Shown: in pieces, positions 16,952 to 25,034 of the stretch | How positions within the stretch are numbered: the stretch's first letter is position 1 | Layout of the letters: every line of letters starts with the position of its first letter | Source of the DNA: JAGDMJ01 sp963809695 | GTDB taxonomy: Bacteria > Bacteroidota > Ignavibacteria > UBA10030 > UBA6906 | Assembly (NCBI GenBank): GCA_963809695.1 | Contig: CAWEKI010000006.1 | Location: forward strand, 798,227 to 862,226 | Direction: 5' to 3' | DNA length: 64,000 nt | Notes under the pieces: model-generated | The model's input: only the letters and a program-made list of their open reading frames with translations | What the model was told of the DNA's origin: nothing | The model's database searches: none | Program-made: the position numbers and the translations under genes

Positions 16952-17606
16952 AGGAGGTGTGACGGCAGCGCGGGGGTTCCGCGCGGCTGGCGTCCATGCC
17001 GGTATTAAAAAGAAGAAAAAAGACCTGGCCATCGTCGTTTCCGACCACCCGGCCGTTGTGGCCGGCGTCTTCACGAAGAATAAGGTGATCGCCGCACCGC
17101 TGGTGGTGGACCGCATGCAGATGGAGAAAAGCTCCCGGGCCCGTGCGATCGTCGTCAACAGCGGCAACGCGAACGCCTGCACCGGCGAACGCGGCATGAA
17201 CGATGCCTGGTGCATGGTCGCGACGGCGGCGAAGTCGCTGGGCATTCCGCAAGGCGAGGTGCTGGTCTCGTCCACGGGCGTGATCGGTCAGCCGCTTCCC
17301 ATGGAGAACGTCGTTTCGGGCATCACCGCAGCTGCCCCTCTGCTCTCACGCCAGGGTCATGCGGAAGCGGCCGAGGCCATCATGACCACCGATACGTTTG
17401 TGAAAGAGGCTGCCAGCGACCGTGCACCTCGGCGGGGTCAAAGCCGTCATCGGGGGGATGGCCAAAGGATCCGGCATGATCGCACCGAACATGGCAACCA
17501 TGCTGGCGTTCATCACGACGGATGCGCGCGTGAGTCCCGTGATCATGCAGGGTGCCCTGCGGCTGGCCGCGGACCGGTCCTTCAACCGGATCTCCGTCGA
17601 CGGTGA
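16935..17606 (+). CDS. argJ: argJ, N-terminal part before a frameshift (glutamate N-acetyltransferase / amino-acid acetyltransferase)
   Basis: ArgJ transfers acetyl from N-acetylornithine to glutamate and so recycles the acetyl group; some forms also use acetyl-CoA. This frame begins at ATG 16935 inside the end of argC and gives a good ArgJ N-terminal part: GVTAARGFRAAGVHAG, GVFTKNKVIAAPL, AIVVNSGNANACTGERG, and MTTDTFVKEAA at about 17385-17417. After that it reads SDRAPRRGQSRH, which is not ArgJ-like, and runs on to a stop at 17606. The ArgJ sequence continues one base forward in another frame from about 17421. The last 60 residues of this frame are therefore spurious. Confidence 0.78.
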   Translation: MIQDIEGGVTAARGFRAAGVHAGIKKKKKDLAIVVSDHPAVVAGVFTKNKVIAAPLVVDRMQMEKSSRARAIVVNSGNANACTGERGMNDAWCMVATAAKSLGIPQGEVLVSSTGVIGQPLPMENVVSGITAAAPLLSRQGHAEAAEAIMTTDTFVKEAASDRAPRRGQSRHRGDGQRIRHDRTEHGNHAGVHHDGCARESRDHAGCPAAGRGPVLQPDLRRR

Positions 17607-18144
17607 CATGAGCACGAACGACATGGTGCTGCTCCTCGCCAACGGTGCTGCCGGGACCCGGGAGATCACGAGCACCGATGATCCCTCCTACGCAGCCTTC
17701 TATACCGCGCTGGAGCACGTGCTCACCCGCCTGTCAAAAATGATCGTTGTGGACGGGGAAGGAGCTACCAAGTTCGTGGAAGTCCGTGTGGTGGAAGCAG
17801 CCACCGAGCAGGTTGCTGCGCAGGCGGCCAGGGCGATCGCCAACTCCAACCTGGTCAAAACCGCCATTCACGGGGAAGATGCCAATTGGGGAAGAATCCT
17901 GGCTGCGGTGGGGTATTCGGGTATCGACTTCAACCCCGACGAGACCGAGATCAGCTTCGGCGATCTGCCGATCCTGCGACGGAATTACGCCGTCGATTTT
18001 TCGGAAGAAGAGGCTAAGAAGGTGCTCAGCGCGAAGGAGATCGTGATCACCGTCTCCCTGCACCAGGGAAGCGCGTCCGCAACATTCTGGACGTGCGACC
18101 TGTCAAAAGCATATGTGGACATTAACGCGAATTATAGAACATGA
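17422..18144 (+). CDS. argJ: argJ, C-terminal part after the frameshift
   Basis: This frame continues ArgJ from VHLGGVKAVIGGMAKGSG. It contains the self-cleavage site in MIAPNMATMLAF, where the peptide bond before Thr is cut to give alpha and beta chains and Thr becomes the nucleophile. It ends with the family C-terminus (SYVDINANYRT-type; here AYVDINANYRT). The beta chain is complete. Skipping a single base between 17418 and 17421 joins it to the N-terminal part without loss of residues. Either the sequence has one extra base or the gene is damaged. The GTG at 17422 has no binding site, so separate translation is unlikely. Its stop overlaps the argB start (ATGA). Confidence 0.8.
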   Translation: MHLGGVKAVIGGMAKGSGMIAPNMATMLAFITTDARVSPVIMQGALRLAADRSFNRISVDGDMSTNDMVLLLANGAAGTREITSTDDPSYAAFYTALEHVLTRLSKMIVVDGEGATKFVEVRVVEAATEQVAAQAARAIANSNLVKTAIHGEDANWGRILAAVGYSGIDFNPDETEISFGDLPILRRNYAVDFSEEEAKKVLSAKEIVITVSLHQGSASATFWTCDLSKAYVDINANYRT

Positions 18145-19016
18145 TTGAAACCCTCCTCAAAACGGAAGTGCTCATTGAGGCGCTTCCCTATATTCAGCGG
18201 TACGAAGAAAAGACCTTTGTGATCAAGTATGGCGGCGCCGCACAGGTTGATGAAGAACTGAAGGAGACGTTCGCGCAGGACGTCACCCTCCTGAAGAAGA
18301 TCGGCATCCACATTGCGATCGTCCATGGAGGCGGGAAGGAGGTGACCGATATTGCGGGGCGGCTGGGCCTTCAATCCCGGTTCGTCAACGGTCAGCGATA
18401 TACGGATGAAGCGATGATGGATGTGGTCCAGATGGTCCTGGCCGGAAAGACCAACAAGGATATCGTTGCGCGCATCAACCAGCATGACGGTGATGCCGTC
18501 GGGCTGTGCGGGATCGATGCTTCGCTTCTCCGCGTGAAGCGCGCCGGGGATGCCAAGCATGATCTTGGCCTTGTCGGTGAAATCACGGAGGTGAACACTC
18601 CCTACCTCGATCTCCTGCTGTCGCATTCGCAAATGCCGGTCATCGCCCCGATTGGCGTGGATGCTGCCGGTCAGGCCCACAATATCAACGCGGACATCGC
18701 CGCGGCTGCCATTGCTGCGGCCATCAAGGCGGAAAAACTCGTCTACCTGAGCGATGTGGAGGGGGTGCTCGCCCATGGAAAACTGGTGCACAGCATGGAC
18801 AACGCCCTGGCCGAGCATTACATCAAGACCCATGTCATCAACAATGGCATGATCCCCAAGATCCGATCCGCATTCGACGCGCTGCATGCCGGGGTGAACA
18901 AGGTCCACTTGATCGATGGCAGGATCAAGCATTCGCTGTTGCTCGAGATTTTTACCGACACCGGCATCGGCACCGAGTTGGTGCATCAGCTGGTCAACCA
19001 GCCTGTGGTTACGTGA
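18141..19016 (+). CDS. argB: Acetylglutamate kinase
   Basis: Phosphorylates N-acetylglutamate with ATP, second step of the acetylated arginine pathway and usual site of arginine feedback in the cyclic route. The protein has 291 residues, amino-acid kinase fold: FVIKYGGAA near residue 28, AIVHGGGKEVTDIAGRLG, and IAPIGVDAAGQAHNINADIAA toward the C-terminus. The start ATG overlaps the argJ stop by four bases, and its stop TGA lies in the start region of argR, so translation is coupled on both sides. Confidence 0.94.
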   Translation: MIETLLKTEVLIEALPYIQRYEEKTFVIKYGGAAQVDEELKETFAQDVTLLKKIGIHIAIVHGGGKEVTDIAGRLGLQSRFVNGQRYTDEAMMDVVQMVLAGKTNKDIVARINQHDGDAVGLCGIDASLLRVKRAGDAKHDLGLVGEITEVNTPYLDLLLSHSQMPVIAPIGVDAAGQAHNINADIAAAAIAAAIKAEKLVYLSDVEGVLAHGKLVHSMDNALAEHYIKTHVINNGMIPKIRSAFDALHAGVNKVHLIDGRIKHSLLLEIFTDTGIGTELVHQLVNQPVVT

Positions 19017-19036
19017 TGTATATTCCGGTCGTTTCG

Positions 19037-19489
19037 ATGGATAAGCAGTCCCGCCACTACACGATTCGAGAGATCATCGGTGCGAAGCCGATCGCCAGCC
19101 AGGATGACCTCCGCCGTGAGCTTCGCAGACGCGGCTGCGTTGTCACGCAGGCGACCCTTTCGCGGGATATGAAGGACCTCGGCGTCGTTCGGGTTACGAC
19201 CGACGAAGGAAGCCGCTACACATTTCAGCCGGCTGCCGGCACGCAGGCGCTCCTCCCCATCGTGGGCGCCGAGGTCCTCGCCATCGCGGCGAACGAGAGC
19301 ATGATCGTGGTCCGCACGCTCCCCGGCTGCGCCAATACCGTGGGTGAGTTCATCGATATGCAGAAGCACGACGCAATCCTGGGCACCGTGGCGGGAGACA
19401 ATACGCTCCTGGTGATCCCTGCATCGCAGCGTCAGACAAAGAATGTCGTGGAATTCCTGAAAAATAAACTGATACGAGGCAAGGAGTAA
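19037..19489 (+). CDS. argR: Arginine repressor ArgR
   Basis: Hexameric regulator that binds ARG boxes when arginine is present. About 150 residues from ATG 19037; GTG 19013 or ATG 19016 would add a few residues and would couple the gene to the argB stop. The N-terminal winged helix is clear: HYTIREIIGAKPIASQDDLR and VTQATLSRDMKDLGVVRV, the family's SR recognition segment. The C-terminal arginine-binding core has the GT-x-AGDNT pattern as GTVAGDNTLLVI. It sits in the middle of the operon it should control, with two good boxes upstream of argC. Its stop shares a base with the argG start. Confidence 0.92.
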   Translation: MDKQSRHYTIREIIGAKPIASQDDLRRELRRRGCVVTQATLSRDMKDLGVVRVTTDEGSRYTFQPAAGTQALLPIVGAEVLAIAANESMIVVRTLPGCANTVGEFIDMQKHDAILGTVAGDNTLLVIPASQRQTKNVVEFLKNKLIRGKE

Positions 19490-20754
19490 TGGATAAACCG
19501 AAGATGGTCGTTGCGTACTCGGGCGGACTTGACACCTCCGTCATGGTGAAATGGCTCCACGAGAAGTTCAATGCGGACGTTATCACTGCCACAGGAGACC
19601 TGGGGCAGGCAAAAGAGCTTGAGGGCGTCAAGCAGAAAGCGTACGCTACAGGCGCCATCAAGGCGCATATCAAGGACTTGAAAGAGGAATTTCTCGAGGA
19701 ATATGTTTTTCCCGCGCTCCGGGCAGGTGCACTGTATGAGGGCAGCTATCCCATGGCGACTTCGCTTGGCCGGCCGTTGCTTGCCAAATACATGGTGGAA
19801 GTTGCGCGCCAGGAGGGAGCCGCTATGGTCGCTCACGGTTGCACGGGCAAGGGGAACGACCAGGTGCGCTTCGAAGTGACGATCAATGCGCTGGCCCCGG
19901 ATCTGAAGGTGATCGCCCCGTTGCGAGATTGGGAATTCAAGTCGCGGGAGGAGGAGATTGAATATGCCAAAACACACGGCATCCCCGTCGCCGCGACGGT
20001 GAAGAGTCCGTACTCGATCGACGAAAATATCTGGGGTACAAGCATTGAATGCGGGGTGCTGGAGGACCCGATGGCGGAGCCGCCTGCAGACGCGTATCAG
20101 CGGACCGTCGACCCGGCCGACGCGCCGGATACTCCTGAGATTGTGCAGATTGATTTCCTCCATGGAACGCCGGTTGCTCTCAACGGGGAAAAGATGAGCG
20201 CCGTGGATCTCGTGAACCGTCTGAACGGCATCGGGGGAGCGCACGGCGTGGGGCGGATCGATCTTGTGGAAAACCGCCTCGTCGGGATCAAATCGCGGGA
20301 GATCTACGAAGCACCTGCCGCAACGATTCTTCATTTTGCGCACACCGAGCTTGAGCGGCTCACGCTGGACAAGCCAGTGTGGGATGTAAAGGGGCAACTC
20401 GCGGTCGAGTATGCAAACCTCGTCTACAACGGTCTCTGGTTCTCACCGCTGAAGAACGCCCTGGATGCGTTCGTGAACGAGACGCAGAAAAATGTCAGCG
20501 GCACGGTAAGAGTAAAGCTCTTCAAAGGGAACACGATCATTGCCGGCCGGAAATCGGTGTACTCCCTGTACAACGAAAAGCTTGCCACGTACACAGACGA
20601 AGATACCTTCGACCACAAGGCTTCGGAGGGATTCATCAAGATCTACGGCTTGCCGTTGAAGACCTATCACCAGGTCAAGAACAGGAACAAGGGCAACGGC
20701 GGCACGAAGAAAGCCGCCACGAAACCCGCGATTGAATCTGTTGAGGCAAAATGA
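19489..20754 (+). CDS. argG: Argininosuccinate synthase
   Basis: Joins citrulline and aspartate with ATP. The protein has 421 residues. The PP-loop VVAYSGGLDTSVMVKWL is at the N-terminus, followed by ATGDLGQAKE, the citrulline/aspartate segment YPMATSLGRPLLAKYMVE, GCTGKGNDQVRFE and SPYSIDENIWGTSIE. After the normal end it carries a lysine-rich tail of about 20 residues (NRNKGNGGTKKAATKPA) not typical of the family. The ATG overlaps the argR stop (TAATG) and its own stop overlaps argH (ATGA). Confidence 0.95.
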   Translation: MDKPKMVVAYSGGLDTSVMVKWLHEKFNADVITATGDLGQAKELEGVKQKAYATGAIKAHIKDLKEEFLEEYVFPALRAGALYEGSYPMATSLGRPLLAKYMVEVARQEGAAMVAHGCTGKGNDQVRFEVTINALAPDLKVIAPLRDWEFKSREEEIEYAKTHGIPVAATVKSPYSIDENIWGTSIECGVLEDPMAEPPADAYQRTVDPADAPDTPEIVQIDFLHGTPVALNGEKMSAVDLVNRLNGIGGAHGVGRIDLVENRLVGIKSREIYEAPAATILHFAHTELERLTLDKPVWDVKGQLAVEYANLVYNGLWFSPLKNALDAFVNETQKNVSGTVRVKLFKGNTIIAGRKSVYSLYNEKLATYTDEDTFDHKASEGFIKIYGLPLKTYHQVKNRNKGNGGTKKAATKPAIESVEAK

Positions 20755-22181
20755 GCGTCTGGAAAGGACGTTTCTCCAGCAAACTTGATCCGCGCGCCCT
20801 GGAGTTTTCCTCGTCGCTAAATGTCGATAAGAAGCTGTATGATGAGGACATTCGGGGGAGCATCGCGCACGTCTCGATGCTCGGGCGTCGGAAGATTATT
20901 CCGGCCGCAGCGGTGAACAGTATCGTCCGCGCTTTGAAGAAGATCAGGCAGGAGATGGCGTTGGAGGGTGGGTTCCACCAGGGGTCCTTATCGACGCGCC
21001 GCGCAAACAAAAGAGAGCAAGATCGTTTTGTCGATGAAGACATCCACATGGCTGTGGAGAACCGCCTTATCAAGAGACTCGGGGATACAGGAGGGATGCT
21101 GCATACCGGGCGGAGCCGCAATGACCAGATTGCTCTGGATGAGCGGTTGTACCTGCAAAAGGTTATAGCCGTCACATCTGCCAGAATAAGAAGCCTCCAG
21201 AGGGTGCTCGTGGGTCTTGCGCAGCGGCATCAAAAGGTTCTCATGCCGGGCTACACGCATCTTCAGCGTGCACAACCGGTCTTGTTTGCACATCATGTGC
21301 TGGCGTACGTGGAAATGCTGGATCGGGATAACGACCGGTTCCTTGACGGTTTGCGCCGCGCAGCAAGATCTCCTCTCGGGTCCGGCGCTCTTGCGGGTAC
21401 ATCCTTTCCCATCGACCGCGTTGCAGTTGCCAGAGAGCTTGGGCTTAAGGGAATTGTAGAAAACAGCATTGATGCCGTTAGCGACCGGGATTCTTTGCTG
21501 GAGTTCATCGCATCGGCGGCGATCACGATGATGCATCTCAGCCGGCTGGCCGAGGAGCTGGTTCTCTGGAGTTCGCGCGAGTGGAATTTCATCAAGATCA
21601 GCGATGCTTTTGCCACGGGAAGCAGCATCATGCCGCAGAAGAAGAACCCCGACATGGCAGAACTTGTCCGTGGCAAGACCGGGCGGGTCTACGGCGATCT
21701 GATGGCGTTGCTCACGGTGATGAAGGGATTGCCGCTGGCCTACAATCGCGACATGCAGGAGGACAAGGAACCGCTCTTCGACGCTGCAGATACCGTGAGC
21801 GGATCGCTGCAGATCATGACACTGATGCTGCAAACGATCACTGTTCACGGTGACAGGTTCGAAGCCGAGCTCAAGTCCGACTACCTCGTGGCGACCGAGC
21901 TCGCCGATTATCTTGTGCGCAAGGGGCTTCCGTTCAGAAAAGCGCATGCCGTTGTGGGGAGCATCGTGCAGCAGTGTGAGCAGTCAGGCGCTACGCTTCA
22001 GTCACTCTCGCTGGAAGAGTACAGACATGTCTCGCCTCTTTTCGATAAAGATGTCGTTACCGTACTTGATCCGCGGGCATCGCTGGCGGCGAAGAGATCG
22101 GATGGATCGACATCGCCGGCGGAGGTATCGAAAGCTTTGCGGCGATGGATGAAAAAACTGGGACCGCGAAGGAGTGCATAG
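20751..22181 (+). CDS. argH: Argininosuccinate lyase
   Basis: Final arginine step: splits argininosuccinate to arginine and fumarate. The protein has 476 residues of the fumarase/aspartase fold. Seen: EDIHMAVENRLI, LHTGRSRNDQIALD, the catalytic-His region MPGYTHLQRAQPV, and the flexible signature loop GSSIMPQKKNPDMAEL with the catalytic Ser. The start overlaps the argG stop by four bases. It is the last gene of the operon. The ornithine carbamoyltransferase step (argF) is not in the window and must be supplied from elsewhere. Confidence 0.95.
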   Translation: MSVWKGRFSSKLDPRALEFSSSLNVDKKLYDEDIRGSIAHVSMLGRRKIIPAAAVNSIVRALKKIRQEMALEGGFHQGSLSTRRANKREQDRFVDEDIHMAVENRLIKRLGDTGGMLHTGRSRNDQIALDERLYLQKVIAVTSARIRSLQRVLVGLAQRHQKVLMPGYTHLQRAQPVLFAHHVLAYVEMLDRDNDRFLDGLRRAARSPLGSGALAGTSFPIDRVAVARELGLKGIVENSIDAVSDRDSLLEFIASAAITMMHLSRLAEELVLWSSREWNFIKISDAFATGSSIMPQKKNPDMAELVRGKTGRVYGDLMALLTVMKGLPLAYNRDMQEDKEPLFDAADTVSGSLQIMTLMLQTITVHGDRFEAELKSDYLVATELADYLVRKGLPFRKAHAVVGSIVQQCEQSGATLQSLSLEEYRHVSPLFDKDVVTVLDPRASLAAKRSDGSTSPAEVSKALRRWMKKLGPRRSA

Positions 22182-22327
22182 AAGAAGTGAATTTGCCCAC
22201 CCCTAGCTCTTGAAGCTAGCGGCCATGAAGTTGTCAAGAAACAAATCCCAACCATCGTCTCCACGGTCGTTTCATTTCGTCTCCCCCCTTCGAATCAGCA
22301 TCAACTTCCTCGTCTGCACAAAATCCC

Positions 22328-22347
22328 CCCGAAGCGGCCCCTTCGGG
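22328..22347 (-). terminator. Short GC-rich hairpin after the pilin-like gene
   Basis: CCCGAAG (22328-22334) pairs with CTTCGGG (22341-22347). On the minus strand the stem is followed by GGGATTTTG, a weak T-run, 55 bases past the stop at 22403. The 220 bases between argH and this gene contain nothing else recognisable. Confidence 0.35.
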
Positions 22348-22402
22348 ACAAAACGCCACTACTCCGAAAACGACATGACTTAGTGCTTCTTCTCCACCAC
22401 TC

Positions 22403-22822
22403 TTAGTATACCTGGTAGAGACTGTCCGGGCGCCCCCCATCGCGAGCAATGATGTGCATGGTGAGGTGATTGCCATCGGAGGCAACCTCAGTCCCGACCC
22501 CTTCGATAACGACATTGTTGGCAGTTCCGGCCGACTGGATCAAGTAGACCCCGTTGGCATTCTTCCCATCTGGCATATTGGTCAACTTGGCCGTACCAGC
22601 GGCATCGGCCCAGAGACCGACGAAACTGTTGCCACCGCCACCGAGAGCTGCCGGACGGCGATAGTACTGGTGCGCTCGGGCAGCGAGGTTGACCAGGTCA
22701 CTGCATACCGCATCCCGGTTGGCAGTGACAGCGTTGTCGGGTCCCATCGTGATTCCCACCAGCACGGGGTTCCCGACACCAATCATCATGAGGACGATCA
22801 GGAGAAGTTGCTGCGGTCCCAT
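22403..22822 (-). CDS. Pilin-like small protein with N-terminal hydrophobic helix
   Basis: The protein has 139 residues. AAGGAG lies nine bases before the ATG. The N-terminus MGPQQLLLIVLMMIGVG is a hydrophobic helix with no classical signal or prepilin cleavage motif. A segment ANRDAVCSDLVNLAARAHQYYRRPAALG follows, as in pseudopilin-like proteins, then a beta-rich, Gly/Asn-rich domain with VVIEGVGTEV. I recall similar short MGPQQ-type proteins as uncharacterised families in Ignavibacteria-like genomes, but give no function. It follows the sorted repeat protein on the same strand by 45 bases and could be its co-transcribed partner. Confidence 0.6.
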   Translation of the reverse strand: MGPQQLLLIVLMMIGVGNPVLVGITMGPDNAVTANRDAVCSDLVNLAARAHQYYRRPAALGGGGNSFVGLWADAAGTAKLTNMPDGKNANGVYLIQSAGTANNVVIEGVGTEVASDGNHLTMHIIARDGGRPDSLYQVY

Positions 22823-22867
22823 CGTGTAGCTCCTTTACTGGTTGATGGTGGTGACGTTTGCTTAAAG

Positions 22868-24580
22868 CTACTTCAACAGAAGCATCTTTCTTGATTGAAC
22901 AAACGAACCCGCAGTCAACCGGTAGAAATAAGCGCCGCTCGACAACCTGTTCGCGTCAAAGCTTACCTCGTAACTTCCCGGTGCTTTCACTTCATCGACC
23001 AATGTTGCTACTTGCCTGCCAAGCACATCGTACACCACTAACATGGTTTTCCTGACCCCCGACCCCTGGTCCCTAACCCCTCCAATCGTGTATTTGATCG
23101 TCGTGCTCGGATTAAACGGATTCGGGTAGTTCTGCGACAACGAGTAGACCACAGGCACGCTCTCGCTTTGAGCGGCAACCTCTGTGATTATGGTGCGGGA
23201 TGTCAGTGTGAAATTGTACCCATTGAAACCATATCTGTTGCCCGCGATGTCACTCAGGCTAATTGGGCAGCCGCCATAGATGTAGTTGTATCTGTCGTCA
23301 CTGATGTCACTCAGGACAATCAAGCCATCTGCAGCTTTCCACAAAGAATTGAGCCAGGTGTAGCTCCTGCCGGAAGCTATGCTCCCGTTTGCATCGTAGG
23401 CAATCGCAAAGCGGTACCAATTGGTCCACTGACCGTCGGACCATCGTTCGTTCAACTCGGAAGTCAGATTCTCCTGGGCATCGTAAGTATTCGTGACACG
23501 GGAACTGTTGACCCACTGCCCGCTATTCCAGTATTCGTTCAACTGGGAAGTCAGATTCTCCTGTCCATCATACGTGTACGTGTTGCGCCGTCCAAAGCCA
23601 ACACCGCCACTGTAATATGATTCGGACGAGTCGGATGTCACCCTCCCGTTTCCATCATATGTGTACGTTTCACGATAATCACTATCCCACTGTCCGTCAT
23701 ACCAGTATTCCCTCCAGCGGGAAGTCAGATTCTCCTCTGCGTCATAGGTATCCGTATAACGGTAACTATTAACCCACTGCCCGTTCGACCACCGTTCGTG
23801 CAGCTGCGAAGTAGCGTTCCCGTGTGCATCCAAGTTGTACGTATCACGCCCTGTAGTGTCCCATTGTCCGTGGCGCCATTCTTCGTGCAACTGGAAAATC
23901 ATATTCTTTTCGGGGTCATAGGTGCACTTGAAACGGTAATCACTGACCAACTGCCCATTCGACCCATTTTCATGCAAATAGGAGGTCAGATTCTCGTTCC
24001 CGTCATAGGTCCACGTCTCACGGAAGTGACTCACCCACCACCCATTGGAGCAGCCTTCGAATAGGTTGGACGTCATCTTGCCGTTTGCATCGTAGGTCAT
24101 CCAATAACGGGCAATACCCACCCATTGGCCATCGGACCAGAATTCGGAGAGAAAGGAGATGAGATTCCCGCTTGCGCCATAGGTGCGGGTTTCCCGTAGT
24201 GAATCCTGCCAGAGGTCCCCGCTCCACTTCTGCGCCAAATCGGAAGACATTTTCCCATTTGCGTTGTATGCGTACAGATGCCTCGCCGTGTCTATGGTGC
24301 TGTAAACGATAGCGGTGTCGATCACCGAGATTTGTTGCTGGGAGGAGGACAGCCTTCCGAGGGGGGAAAGGCCTCTCTTCTGCTGCTTACTCAAAGGGAG
24401 GGATATTCCGCCGGGGAGTCGCGATGGCGTATTGTTCGCTCCAAGAGAACCCACCTGCACTTGTCGCAAGGTGACGGGGTGTTGCTGGTCGTTAGTACCA
24501 CCTGTCTGAACCCACTGGGCAGGCAGACGGGGAGCAAGTAGAACGGCGATGAGCAGCAGAGAGACACCTTGTTTTCTCAT
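22868..24580 (-). CDS. Secreted 29-residue-repeat protein with type IX sorting domain
   Basis: About 570 residues from the ATG at 24580, which follows GAGGGAG; longer frames lack a binding site. Signal peptide RKQGVSLLLIAVLLAPRLPAQ. Ten full repeats plus a partial one, each 29 residues (87 bases), follow a pattern like GNENLTSYLHENGSNGQWV ending in YTYD, rich in Trp, Tyr and Asn and distantly like YD/RHS repeats. The C-terminus is a Por/type IX sorting domain: NYPNPFNPSTTIKYTI, VVYDVLGRQVATLVDE, GSYEVSFDANRLSSGAYFYR and the basic end. It is expected on the cell surface or released. A GC-rich DNA repeat is inserted in frame in the sorting domain. Confidence 0.85.
   Translation of the reverse strand: MRKQGVSLLLIAVLLAPRLPAQWVQTGGTNDQQHPVTLRQVQVGSLGANNTPSRLPGGISLPLSKQQKRGLSPLGRLSSSQQQISVIDTAIVYSTIDTARHLYAYNANGKMSSDLAQKWSGDLWQDSLRETRTYGASGNLISFLSEFWSDGQWVGIARYWMTYDANGKMTSNLFEGCSNGWWVSHFRETWTYDGNENLTSYLHENGSNGQLVSDYRFKCTYDPEKNMIFQLHEEWRHGQWDTTGRDTYNLDAHGNATSQLHERWSNGQWVNSYRYTDTYDAEENLTSRWREYWYDGQWDSDYRETYTYDGNGRVTSDSSESYYSGGVGFGRRNTYTYDGQENLTSQLNEYWNSGQWVNSSRVTNTYDAQENLTSELNERWSDGQWTNWYRFAIAYDANGSIASGRSYTWLNSLWKAADGLIVLSDISDDRYNYIYGGCPISLSDIAGNRYGFNGYNFTLTSRTIITEVAAQSESVPVVYSLSQNYPNPFNPSTTIKYTIGGVRDQGSGVRKTMLVVYDVLGRQVATLVDEVKAPGSYEVSFDANRLSSGAYFYRLTAGSFVQSRKMLLLK
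23052..23083. repeat. GACCCC-rich short repeat inserted in the sorting domain
   Basis: Variants of TGACCCC / GACCCCTGG / CTAACCCC follow each other here. In the protein they encode the in-frame insertion GGVRDQGSGVRK, placed between the first and second conserved strands of the sorting domain, where the other sorted protein in the window (end 41246) has only a few residues. Similar GGGGTCAG-type sequence occurs at 39532-39580. Confidence 0.5.
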
Positions 24581-25034
24581 CTTTTTCTCCCTCGAAAATA
24601 GCTTCATTTGCTCGTAGGCAACGGTAGAGCCACTTGTGCCTGAACCTTCAAGAAAGTGCAAAGAGCGTACCACGAGGATATTCAAAGAAAATCATAGGTA
24701 TTTCGGTAGGTAGAGGTCAAGGTATCGGAACTTTTGACCTCTCTGTGTAATTACTGGGGAGGTCTTGGTCCAGTGTGCTGGCGGTCTGGTGAACTTGCGA
24801 AAACGATCCTGGAACGTTCCTGGAGCCATCCTGGAACTATTATGGCCCCGTCTTCCGCTGCGGGACCCGCTGGATCGGGGAGCGGAGGAACCGAAAATGA
24901 ACAACGCGCAGGCTGCTTCTCAGTGCAATCTGCGCGTTTTATATTTGTTGCTTGCTATCGAATACTGACTGCGATATGGCGCCTTCGATTCCGGATGGAT
25001 GATGCCGGATGCATAATCCACGAGTTGGTGTTGG
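24581..25034. other. Intergenic region of about 450 bases
   Basis: No gene is supported. The short open frames here have no binding site and no family-like sequence. The leader of the sorted repeat protein (minus strand) should lie in its left part. Three near-copies of CCTGGA within 24809-24838 and a GC-rich stretch near 24850-24895 are visible, but no clear terminator. Confidence 0.4.

Noticed and set aside
17422..17430. Programmed frameshift in argJ
   Set aside because: No slippery sequence, stem-loop or internal Shine-Dalgarno is visible at the switch point, and such regulation is not known for argJ.
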